Origin: Clostridium sp. MD294
Lineage (GTDB): Bacteria > Bacillota > Clostridia > Lachnospirales > Anaerotignaceae
NCBI RefSeq assembly: GCF_000364165.2
Contig: NZ_CP097810.1
Location: 310,001-374,000 of the forward strand
Direction of reading: 5' to 3'
Length of the DNA stretch: 64,000 nt
Made by a program: the position numbers and the translations under genes. Position 1 is the first letter of the stretch. Each line of letters starts with the position of its first letter. Of the stretch, positions 52,805 to 60,586 are shown one piece after another. Below the pieces are notes generated by a model. The model was not told where the DNA came from. It was given only the letters and a program-made list of their open reading frames with translations, and did no database searches.

Positions 52805-53764
52805 TTAAATAGAAGGTGCATAGTTAGAAAAAGAAATCCCTGTATAATAATGTTGCAATATTTCACGATATGTTTTTCCCTCTCTTGCCATGAATTCTGC
52901 ACCATATTGACTCATACCAGCACCATGACCGTAGCCTTTTGTTGTAAATACTATGGTATTGTTTTGTATGTCCACTATAAAATTGCTGCTGCGTAAATTT
53001 AATATTTCTCTTACCTCTCTGCCAGTGAATGTTTTGTTGCCTATTTGTATTTGTTTTACATATCCTGCAGGGGTATGGCTTAGTATTTTAATTTGATTGT
53101 TTTCTAATGAAAAATCTTTGTATGTATTAGAAAAACGTCTTGTTATTTCATCAAATGTATAACAAACACTTTTTTCAAAATCAGGAGCATTTTTATCTAA
53201 ACTGCTGTCTACACTTTTTAAATAAGGAATTTGTTTTTGCCATACATTTTCAGCATCTTCTGTTTTGCCTGCACTTTCTGAATGAAATACTGCTAATATT
53301 GGTTCATTTTCATATACCATAATCTCTCCTTTTGTTTGTTCTACTGCATTGCTTATTTTATTATAATATTGTGTAAAATGTTCTCCCCATTTTTGTTCCA
53401 TTTCTTCTATTGTAATATACGCTTGTCCTATGTCATAAGGCACAACACTAGCATTGCTTTCATACATTTTTCTTGCGGCATATGTTCGAGCAGAAACAGC
53501 CTGTGCCTTAAGAGCTTCTGTTTCGAACAACGCAGGCATTTCTGCCGCTACTACTCCTTTTATATATGCTTCAAAATCAGAAGAAGTTCGTATGATTTCA
53601 GGAGAAGCAATTTCTGCTTTTTCCTGTTCATTTTGTTGTTGTGGTGGTACTTGTGTTTGTTGCTTATTTTGAGAGTGATTAGAGCAATATGTAATCAGTG
53701 CAGGTAGTATTATCATAGCAACAATGATATAAATAAAAACCATTGAAAATATTTTTTTTACCAA
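52805..53764 (-). CDS. spoIID: Stage II sporulation protein D (lytic transglycosylase)
   Basis: A 319-residue membrane-anchored peptidoglycan transglycosylase that drives engulfment with SpoIIM and SpoIIP. N-terminal helix (about 4-25), a Gln-rich linker, and the SpoIID core: EAYIKGVVAAEMPALFETEALKAQAVSARTYAARKMY near residue 65, HSESAGKTEDAENVW near 160, and KGYGHGAGMSQYGAEFMAREG near 275. Start is a TTG (53762-53764) six bases after AAGGGTG. Followed at once by the SpoIIQ-like gene, the usual clostridial pair. Confidence 0.93.
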   Translation of the reverse strand: MVKKIFSMVFIYIIVAMIILPALITYCSNHSQNKQQTQVPPQQQNEQEKAEIASPEIIRTSSDFEAYIKGVVAAEMPALFETEALKAQAVSARTYAARKMYESNASVVPYDIGQAYITIEEMEQKWGEHFTQYYNKISNAVEQTKGEIMVYENEPILAVFHSESAGKTEDAENVWQKQIPYLKSVDSSLDKNAPDFEKSVCYTFDEITRRFSNTYKDFSLENNQIKILSHTPAGYVKQIQIGNKTFTGREVREILNLRSSNFIVDIQNNTIVFTTKGYGHGAGMSQYGAEFMAREGKTYREILQHYYTGISFSNYAPSI

Positions 53765-53865
53765 AAAAACACACCCTTTCTATATATTATATGATATAGT
53801 AGTGTGTTCCATACAAAAAAGTAATCAGTATTATATTTCTAATATTTATTTTATTGCTTTTTTAC

Positions 53866-53902
53866 ATAAAAAAATAGCTGCCTTCATAAAAAGAGAGGCA
53901 GC
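53866..53902 (-). terminator. Terminator after the small membrane protein gene
   Basis: GCTGCCT / AGGCAGC stem with a 12-base loop and seven Us on the minus strand. Confidence 0.75.
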
Positions 53903-53914
53903 ACAATCACTTTT

Positions 53915-54112
53915 TTATTTCTTTTTTAATATTACTGCTACAGCACCTATAAAAGAAAGTAACACTAAACCAGCAGTTACAATGAAATATTTTTGTTGTT
54001 CTTCCTTTGTGACATAAACACCTTCATATGGGTCTTCATAAATTTCTCTTTGTGCCACTCTGTAATGTCTTCTTGTATTTTCGTAAGAATGTTTTTTTGC
54101 ATTTTCTCTCAT
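53915..54112 (-). CDS. Small single-span membrane protein
   Basis: A 65-residue protein with a charged, Tyr/Arg-rich N-terminal half (MRENAKKHSYENTRRHYRVA, then IYEDPYEGVYVTKEEQQKY) and one C-terminal helix (FIVTAGLVLLSFIGAVAVIL) ending in KKK. Tail-anchored in the membrane with the rest inside. Ribosome binding site AAAGGAT is a little distant. Upstream of spoIID and in the same direction. No known family. Confidence 0.55.
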   Translation of the reverse strand: MRENAKKHSYENTRRHYRVAQREIYEDPYEGVYVTKEEQQKYFIVTAGLVLLSFIGAVAVILKKK

Positions 54113-54252
54113 AAATTATCAAATCCTTTCCCAATATAAAATATTTACTACAATGCTATAGTATATTCTAAAATGCTATAGTAAGTATATGTAGTATACC
54201 ACAATTTTATCAAAAACAGAATAACATTTTAAAAGCATACCAAAATTTTATG

Positions 54253-54282
54253 ATTATAAAATATAAAAATGACATCATACTA
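54253..54282 (+). promoter_or_regulatory. Candidate sigma-G/F promoter of the sporulation lipoprotein
   Basis: A perfect sigma-G type -10, CATACTA (54276-54282), lies 39 bases before the start of the YhcN-like gene; the -35 (ATTATA or TGATTA around 54251-54258) fits poorly. No sigma-A pair is visible here. Confidence 0.35.
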
Positions 54283-54320
54283 ATTTTAATATGATTAATA
54301 AAATAAGGGGCTGGAAAAAT

Positions 54321-54713
54321 ATGAAAAAAATACTACTTATACTATTTTGCTTCACTACATTACTTTGTGGTTGTCAATCTCGTACACTCCAAAACAATAT
54401 TTCTCAAATACGTATTGCCAAAGCAGCAGAATTAGAACAACAAAAAACAAAAGCACAAAGAGCACAAGAAATTAAAAATAAACTATTACAGCTAGATGAA
54501 ATACAAAGTGCTGCAGTAATTATAGAAGGAAAAACTGCACTAATAGGACTACGTTTAAAACAGCATTCTCAAAAAGATGTTATTAGATTGAAAGCAGAAG
54601 CGGATATATTGGCAAAACAAACTGATAATAGCATTGATGGAACAGCAATTACAGCAAATGAAAATATTACTGCTATGATAGAAAAAATAGAAAAAGAAAG
54701 AGAAGTATCATAA
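54321..54713 (+). CDS. YhcN/YlaJ-type sporulation lipoprotein
   Basis: A 130-residue lipoprotein: signal peptide MKKILLILFCFTTLLCGC with the lipobox cysteine at about residue 18, then helices rich in Lys and Gln (AKAAELEQQKTKAQRAQEIKN) and the YhcN-like core (IQSAAVIIEGKTALIGLRLK, VIRLKAEADILAKQTD). YhcN family lipoproteins are in the forespore membrane of spore-formers. The ATG at 54321 follows AAGGGGC; a ten-codon extension lacks a site. Confidence 0.78.
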   Translation: MKKILLILFCFTTLLCGCQSRTLQNNISQIRIAKAAELEQQKTKAQRAQEIKNKLLQLDEIQSAAVIIEGKTALIGLRLKQHSQKDVIRLKAEADILAKQTDNSIDGTAITANENITAMIEKIEKEREVS

Positions 54714-54744
54714 AATAATTGTCTAAATATTGCCAAATATGGTA

Positions 54745-54798
54745 TTGACATATATAGATAACCAATATATATTATATATAGATAATCTATATATAATA
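54745..54798 (+). promoter_or_regulatory. padR promoter with overlapping palindromic operator
   Basis: TTGACA (54745-54750), 17-base spacer, TATATT (54768-54773). A perfect palindrome of 29 bases (54770-54798, centre 54784, core TATAGATAATCTATA) covers the -10 and the start point and runs to the Shine-Dalgarno. The half-site TATATAGATAA also occurs in the spacer at 54751. Arrangement typical of autorepression. Confidence 0.75.
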
Positions 54799-54810
54799 GG
54801 AGGCAATATT

Positions 54811-55155
54811 ATGGCAATAGATAAAAGTTTAATAACAGGCTCTACTACAATGCTTTTGTTAAAATTATTAGAGGAAAAAGATATGTATGGCTATATGATG
54901 ATAGAAGAATTATCAAAAAAGTCAGATGATACTTTTTCATTAAGAGCAGGTACACTTTATCCTTTGCTTCATGCTATGGAAGAAAAAGGACTTGTAACAT
55001 CTTATGAAGCAAATAGCGAAAGTGGCAGACAAAGAAAATATTACAGCATTACTAAAAAAGGGAAAGGGCATCTTAAAGAGAAAAAACAAGAATGGAAACA
55101 ATACAGTACTGCTGTAGATAAAGTATTGAAAGGAGGTGCAACATTTGCTTACTAA
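54811..55155 (+). CDS. PadR-family transcriptional regulator
   Basis: A 114-residue winged-helix repressor (LLLKLLEEKDMYGYMMIEEL, LRAGTLYPLLHAMEEKGLVTSYE, GRQRKYYSITKKGKGHL). Short PadR-s2 type without a long effector domain. Start ATG 54811 after AGGAGG. It probably binds the palindrome in its own promoter. The following membrane gene starts inside its last codons, so the three genes form one operon; PadR proteins commonly adjoin prefix-domain membrane proteins. Confidence 0.92.
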   Translation: MAIDKSLITGSTTMLLLKLLEEKDMYGYMMIEELSKKSDDTFSLRAGTLYPLLHAMEEKGLVTSYEANSESGRQRKYYSITKKGKGHLKEKKQEWKQYSTAVDKVLKGGATFAY

Positions 55156-56623
55156 TATAAAGAGTTATTTAGATACTGTTTGTGAACAAATTCATTTTCA
55201 AAAGGCTCATAATTTTGTCAAAAAAGAACTGCAAGATCATATCATTGACCAAACAGATGCTTTTATACAACAAGGATTTGAAAAAGAAATCGCTGTGCAA
55301 AAAGCCATTGAGCAAATGGGCGACCCTGTATTAGTTGGTACAGAACTAGATAGAGTGCACCGTCCTGCTATGAAATGGAGTTTTATAGTATTTGTAATAT
55401 TATTTTCACTTGCTAGTTTTGCTTTAAAATGGATAATATTACCACAAAATGCAGAACTTAATATGCCTATTACCAAAATAATACTTAGAACTGTGATGGG
55501 TATATTGACAAGTACTATTACTATTGTATTATTTTATAAAATTGATTTTACAGTATTAGCAAATCGTTCTTTTAAAATTTATTTTTGTTATGTATTACTT
55601 ATAGGATTTTTATTTTTTTATGGGCCAGTATATGGTATTCAGTATAGAAGTCGCATATTTTTATATGGTTTTATGATACCACCTTTGATATATTTTTTCC
55701 CTGTAATATTAACTGGTTTACTATATGATTGTAGGGGAAAATCTTATAGTGCAATATTATTGTGTGCTGCTTCTTTTTTGCCGCCCGCTTTTTTTTCTAT
55801 ACATATGGCAAACGGAACTGCTACTTTTATAATTGCTGGTATTAACCTTTTATTAATATTATATGCCATTTGTAAAGGCTGGTTTTCTATAAATAAACGC
55901 AACGCCTTATTGATATTATTTGTACTTATGGTATTATCTGGTGTGTTTGTTTGTTTTTTATCACCTGAGTTTATTTATAGAATAAGTAGAATATATATTA
56001 GTATAAAAGACATAAATACGGATTGGATAAGAAATACATTACAACATAATGTCAAGGGGGCCGCTTTATTTGGTGAAGGAAATTCATTTTCTTATTATGG
56101 AGCTGACGGAAAATTTATAGAGTTAACACCTACTGTACAGTATTTAGGTACCGAATACTTTGTAAATTATGCCTTACACTATTTTGGTTGGATTGTTTTT
56201 ATATTGTCTTTAGCAATATATACATTTTTTATAGTAAAAGCTTTTATACTTGCTCACAAAGAAAAAAGTCAGTTAGGTTCTATGACAGCATATGCTATAC
56301 TTTTGACTATATCTGTTATAGCAGTTTGGAATATTGTTTGTACAAGTGGATATTTTATAACCATAAATCCTTTAGAATTACCCTTTTTTTCTAGTGCGAG
56401 CACTATTAACACAGTATATTGTGCATTAATGGGAATATTACTTTCTGTATTTAGAATAGGAAAATATACAAGTGATGAAGCAATAGAATGTATTCAAACA
56501 GTACATAAAAATAATGGTTTGTTTGAATTAAAAAGAAATAAAGAAGAATTTTCAATTACCATACATTTGAAAAAAGCCCCAAAAAGCCAAAACTGCCAAA
56601 AGGGGGAAGATTTGCTTGAATGA
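55145..56623 (+). CDS. Prefix-domain (HAAS-like) fused to a SEDS-like membrane domain, copy 1
   Basis: A 492-residue protein. Residues 1-75 are a helical permease-prefix/HAAS-type domain (EQIHFQKAHNFVKKELQDHI, AIEQMGDPVLVGTELDRVHRP), next to PadR genes as usual. The rest has about ten helices and ends like FtsW/RodA/SpoVE (LPFFSSASTINTVYCALMGILLSVFR). The TD(F/I)(I/V)F loop of SEDS glycosyltransferases reads GTEYFVNY here, so polymerase activity is doubtful. Starts at TTG 55145, six bases after GGAGGTG, overlapping padR by 11 bases. Confidence 0.8.
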   Translation: MLTNIKSYLDTVCEQIHFQKAHNFVKKELQDHIIDQTDAFIQQGFEKEIAVQKAIEQMGDPVLVGTELDRVHRPAMKWSFIVFVILFSLASFALKWIILPQNAELNMPITKIILRTVMGILTSTITIVLFYKIDFTVLANRSFKIYFCYVLLIGFLFFYGPVYGIQYRSRIFLYGFMIPPLIYFFPVILTGLLYDCRGKSYSAILLCAASFLPPAFFSIHMANGTATFIIAGINLLLILYAICKGWFSINKRNALLILFVLMVLSGVFVCFLSPEFIYRISRIYISIKDINTDWIRNTLQHNVKGAALFGEGNSFSYYGADGKFIELTPTVQYLGTEYFVNYALHYFGWIVFILSLAIYTFFIVKAFILAHKEKSQLGSMTAYAILLTISVIAVWNIVCTSGYFITINPLELPFFSSASTINTVYCALMGILLSVFRIGKYTSDEAIECIQTVHKNNGLFELKRNKEEFSITIHLKKAPKSQNCQKGEDLLE

Positions 56624-58115
56624 TATTAAAAACTATTTAGATACCGTTTGTGAACAAATTCGTTTTCAAAAATCTCATAATATTATTAAACAAGAACTGC
56701 AAAATCACATTACTGACCAAACAGATGCTTTGATACAGCAGGGAATAAAAAAAGAAATTGCTATACAAAAGGCCATTGAACAAATGGGCGACCCCGTATT
56801 AGTGGGTACAGAATTAGATAGAGTACATCGCCCTAAATTAGAATGGAGCATTATATTTTTTGTTGCTTTGCTTTGTATTGCCCATTTTGCAATACCTTAT
56901 TTCTTTTTGAAAGGAGTATTTTATACTGCACCATTGTTTCAAAATAGCATTATACTACTTATTTATATAGGTATTATGATAGCATTTTACCATATTGATT
57001 TTACTATATTAGCAAATCATAGCAAATTATATTATAGCATTTATACTTTAATATTGTTTTTTACTAATGGTTTTACATGGCAATCTGGTTATTTTATGTC
57101 AATAGATTTCACAAAACCGGCTGGTATTGTTATAGGAGCATTTACAGATATTTATTTTATTGTATTTGGTACATCAAATAATGACTTTGCTATTAAACTG
57201 CCTGTATTGATATATATTTTTCCTATTATATTAGTAGGATTATTGTATCACTGTAGAGCAAAAAGTTACAATGCACTATTTTGGTGCTGTTGCTCTATAT
57301 TTCCAATACTATTTTTTTGTTATGGTAATTTATTAAAAATACCTTGTATTATAGTCTCTATAGTCAGCTTACTATTAATACTTATTAGTATTACTAAAAA
57401 TTGGTTTGCTATCAAAAAGTATTATGCTATGTTAATTGTTGGTATTGTAACAATAGTTGCTATATTATTTATGATGTGGTTAAATACTGTAGATTATAGC
57501 TTTAGAGGAAGTAGTTTTTATGATTATGTTAAAAGTATACATACAATACTACAAAGTAATATAAAAGGCAGTCGCTTCATAGGAGAAGGTAACTATATTT
57601 TTATACAAAATAAAAATGGTTTATTAATAGATGGCATTGATTTTTTAAAACAGTATATAGAATATTTTCCTGCTTATTTGCTGCACTGTTATGGCTGTAT
57701 TGTACTACTACCTATACTAATAATATACTTCTTTTTTATAGTAAGAGGTTTTTTATTGATAAAAAAACAAAAAAGTCAATTAGGTTTTATGACTGCCACA
57801 GCAATATTATTAACATTTTTTATCATAAGTATATGGAATATTATTTCTAACAGCGGAGTTTTTACAATAGATAATCCTTTAGGAATACCCTTTTTTTCTA
57901 CAAGTGACAGTGTAAATATTGTATTTTTTGCTATGATGGGAATGCTGTTGTCAGTGTTTAGAACAGGACATATTACAGCAGACAAATATATAACAAAACA
58001 ACAAAATACAAAAAAGAAATGGATTTCTGTTTCTGAAAATCAAATTAATATCAATATTTCTGTTACTATTCCATTTTTAAAAAAGAAACAAAATAAAACA
58101 AGTCAAAACCCATAA
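56616..58115 (+). CDS. Prefix-domain (HAAS-like) fused to a SEDS-like membrane domain, copy 2
   Basis: A 499-residue paralogue of the preceding gene. The first 75 residues are nearly the same (NYLDTVCEQIRFQKSHNIIK, AIEQMGDPVLVGTELDRVHRP), while the membrane part has diverged strongly, sharing mainly the C-terminal LGIPFFSTSDSVNIVFFAMMGMLLSVFRTG. The SEDS loop reads QYIEYFPAYLL. Begins at TTG 56616 with GGGGGAAG; it overlaps the first copy by eight bases. Likely coupled translation and perhaps a heterodimer. Confidence 0.8.
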   Translation: MNDIKNYLDTVCEQIRFQKSHNIIKQELQNHITDQTDALIQQGIKKEIAIQKAIEQMGDPVLVGTELDRVHRPKLEWSIIFFVALLCIAHFAIPYFFLKGVFYTAPLFQNSIILLIYIGIMIAFYHIDFTILANHSKLYYSIYTLILFFTNGFTWQSGYFMSIDFTKPAGIVIGAFTDIYFIVFGTSNNDFAIKLPVLIYIFPIILVGLLYHCRAKSYNALFWCCCSIFPILFFCYGNLLKIPCIIVSIVSLLLILISITKNWFAIKKYYAMLIVGIVTIVAILFMMWLNTVDYSFRGSSFYDYVKSIHTILQSNIKGSRFIGEGNYIFIQNKNGLLIDGIDFLKQYIEYFPAYLLHCYGCIVLLPILIIYFFFIVRGFLLIKKQKSQLGFMTATAILLTFFIISIWNIISNSGVFTIDNPLGIPFFSTSDSVNIVFFAMMGMLLSVFRTGHITADKYITKQQNTKKKWISVSENQININISVTIPFLKKKQNKTSQNP

Positions 58116-58134
58116 AACAATGTGGTTTTGACTT
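58100..58134. terminator. Bidirectional terminator between the SEDS-like pair and spoIIP
   Basis: AAGTCAAAACC / GGTTTTGACTT, an 11-bp stem with a 13-base loop, partly inside the 3' end of copy 2. It lies between converging genes. Confidence 0.7.
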
Positions 58135-58138
58135 ACTT

Positions 58139-59224
58139 TTACTGTATCACACTTGCTAAAACCTCTGCTAAAGGTGTCATAGCATTGATAGCCTCTTGTT
58201 TTGTATTCATTTGGCTACCTACTTCTATCAATAAAGAACGAGGTTTCATATGTAAACTATAACGATAAGCATGAATATATATTCTTCTTGTAAAATCTGG
58301 GAAAAGAGATTGTGCTGTTGTCTGCATTTGTAAACTAAATGCTAAATTATCTTCTAAATTTTCATTGCTAAGTCCTTCTGTAGGCTGAGGCACACCATCT
58401 TTATTAAGGCGACACATACCATTAAAAAACATAATTTTAGCACATTGTTTGCCGTTGATTTCTGTCACTAAATGTACATTTTCAGGTAAACCATCTCTGT
58501 GCATATCAATAACAACTTGTATACTAGGATTTTCATTTAATATTTTTTGTATAGGAGTTTCCATTCTTTCATACGCTCCTAATATTTGACCTTTGCCATC
58601 TACCATATCATATCGTCCTGTATCATGTAGTACAGCAATACCATATTTTTTTTCTAATATGTTTTTTAATTCTTCTCCTACTCCCCATATACCTTCACTC
58701 ATATCTTTTGACATATCACTGTCTATAAAACCCTCTGTAGAGTGGGTATGAAATATTAATACTTTGGGTTCTTGTCCACTATTATCAATAGTAAAATCTT
58801 TTTCTAAAAACTGTTTTGGTTTTATATCTCCATCAAGCAAAGCAGTTCTGGAGTCTACTAAATAATAATTTTGTTTTAAAAAATCTATACTCTCCATTTG
58901 TTTTAATAGTTCTGGTGTAATTTTTGTCGTTGTTTTGGAAGCGGTATTTTCTGGAGTTTGATAACTAATATCATCAAATCCAATTACATTTTCAGAAATT
59001 TCTTGTACTAGTTCTGGATTTTTTTCATCTTTACTATCGTCTTGCTGAAAAAATTTATTCATAGGTACAGAGGTTTTTACTTCTGCTATATTAGGAACTG
59101 CTTCTTGTATCAATGTAGAATATGTTTTTTTTGTTACAAAAAAAGCTGATAGTATAAAACAAGCAAAAAAACCTATTAGACACTGTACTACAATTTTTTT
59201 AAATTGATACTGCTGAAAACGCAT
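58139..59224 (-). CDS. spoIIP: Stage II sporulation protein P (amidase/endopeptidase)
   Basis: A 361-residue membrane-anchored peptidoglycan hydrolase; with SpoIID and SpoIIM it thins septal wall and drives engulfment. N-terminal helix (about 10-30), variable linker to about residue 115, then the amidase: LIFHTHSTEGF (zinc His and Glu), VIDMHRDGLP, and HMKPRSLLIEVGSQMNT at the end. Residue order follows the family. It ends in a shared terminator. Here it is only 5 kb from spoIID, unlike Bacillus. Confidence 0.93.
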   Translation of the reverse strand: MRFQQYQFKKIVVQCLIGFFACFILSAFFVTKKTYSTLIQEAVPNIAEVKTSVPMNKFFQQDDSKDEKNPELVQEISENVIGFDDISYQTPENTASKTTTKITPELLKQMESIDFLKQNYYLVDSRTALLDGDIKPKQFLEKDFTIDNSGQEPKVLIFHTHSTEGFIDSDMSKDMSEGIWGVGEELKNILEKKYGIAVLHDTGRYDMVDGKGQILGAYERMETPIQKILNENPSIQVVIDMHRDGLPENVHLVTEINGKQCAKIMFFNGMCRLNKDGVPQPTEGLSNENLEDNLAFSLQMQTTAQSLFPDFTRRIYIHAYRYSLHMKPRSLLIEVGSQMNTKQEAINAMTPLAEVLASVIQ

Positions 59225-59382
59225 TTTATACTATCGCCTCCCTTTTGATATAGATAGTAAAACCCTATTTACAGTGTATGTATAAAGTATAAAAAAAGAA
59301 CTAAAAAAAATTTACTATTTTTTTATTTTTTTGAATACAATTTTGTTATTGTTTCGTCTAACATAACAAAGGAGGAATTAAT

Positions 59383-60450
59383 ATGTTAAAATTAAAACAA
59401 ATTTTTAAAACAAAGTATTTTATTGCTTGCATAAGCATATTATTAATTTGTTGTATGTTTACTTTTTATATTGTTTTTTTATGGAAAAATACAGAAACAA
59501 AAACAGTATCATTACCTACATTACCTGTAGAAGATTATGCAACTTATTCTGCTTCAGAAGGATATTTAGCATATGACATTTCTGAAATTTACAATGGAAG
59601 TCCTTGGAAAGAAGAATGGGATATTACAACACTTCCCGTTTTTTATAATGTGGATTTTAAAAACAGTAGTAATGCAGAAAATTATGAACATAAAATAAAT
59701 ATTATGAAGAATAAAATGAAGTATTTAGAAGAAATTGCTCAAAATTTTGGTGTGACTGATAACTATACTATTAAATATGGTACAGAAGAAGGAAAACTTG
59801 AGAATAAAGAAATTTCATTTCAAAACTATATTTATGACAATACTATTTTGATAACATTTAAAAAGCCTATAAAATTGCCTTTTGAAAACACACAGCAAAA
59901 CAAAGAACAATCAGAAAAAATAATTTCTTATTTTATTGATAATTATAAAGACTGTTTCGGTTGGAAAGAAGCCGAAAAAGCACTTCATTTTGATTATAGT
60001 ATAGAAGGAAAAAAATATTTTTTATTATATGCCTACGAGAAAGGAAATACACTAGAACAGGAATTATTAAATTATCATTTCAATAATGTTTGTATTATTA
60101 CAAATGAAAAAAATGAAATTACTTCTGCTTTATTCAAAAAAACTGACCTTTCTGACAAAATAGGAGAATATGCTATTATTACATCAGAACAGGCAAAACA
60201 ACTGTTGTATAGCGGAAAATATACCTCTACACTGTCTAATACTTTCTCTCAAAATATGACGATAGTAAAAACAGAACTGGTATACCGAAATACTATTTAT
60301 GATAGCATTTATATGCCTTGTTATAAATTTTTTGTACAGTTACCTCATATAGAAGGAGATGGTTTGCGTCATTATGATGTTTATTATATTCCTGCAATAA
60401 AACAACAATATTTAGAGTATACTAATGATATTGAATATCAATTTGACTAA
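59383..60450 (+). CDS. Exported or membrane-anchored protein of unknown function
   Basis: A 355-residue protein with a basic N-terminus, one helix (about residues 11-33) and a long extracytoplasmic part with no Cys after the helix except two. Conserved-looking stretches: IITSEQAKQLLYSGKYTST, PCYKFFVQLP, YYIPAI. This shape (single helix, alpha/beta outside) recalls YycH/YycI-like regulators but I see no firm match. Strong AAGGAGG start. Between spoIIP and the PEGA gene, with no visible operon partner. Function unknown. Confidence 0.6.
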   Translation: MLKLKQIFKTKYFIACISILLICCMFTFYIVFLWKNTETKTVSLPTLPVEDYATYSASEGYLAYDISEIYNGSPWKEEWDITTLPVFYNVDFKNSSNAENYEHKINIMKNKMKYLEEIAQNFGVTDNYTIKYGTEEGKLENKEISFQNYIYDNTILITFKKPIKLPFENTQQNKEQSEKIISYFIDNYKDCFGWKEAEKALHFDYSIEGKKYFLLYAYEKGNTLEQELLNYHFNNVCIITNEKNEITSALFKKTDLSDKIGEYAIITSEQAKQLLYSGKYTSTLSNTFSQNMTIVKTELVYRNTIYDSIYMPCYKFFVQLPHIEGDGLRHYDVYYIPAIKQQYLEYTNDIEYQFD

Positions 60451-60560
60451 ATTTATCATTATATTTTATTTTCTCTAATTTTCTCTTGCACTTTTTTACT
60501 GAAACAGCTAAAATAAAATTGGTACAATGATAATGTTGTGCAAGTAAGGGACAGGTAAAT

Positions 60561-60575
60561 TCCCAATCAGTGGGA
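60561..60575 (+). promoter_or_regulatory. Small hairpin over the ribosome binding site of the PEGA gene
   Basis: TCCCA-ATCAG-TGGGA, five base pairs, covering the first half of GGGAGG, the Shine-Dalgarno of the TTG start at 60587. May damp translation; weakly supported. Confidence 0.35.
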
Positions 60576-60586
60576 GGTCATGAAAC

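Noticed and set aside
54150-54200. Repeated aaaatgctatagta units upstream of the YhcN-like gene
   Set aside because: Two short AT-rich copies only, no convincing promoter or operator geometry.
59273-59280. CATACACT, a perfect sigma-E type -10, upstream of spoIIP
   Set aside because: Attractive because spoIIP is a sigma-E gene in Bacillus, but no matching -35 is found 13-15 bases upstream.
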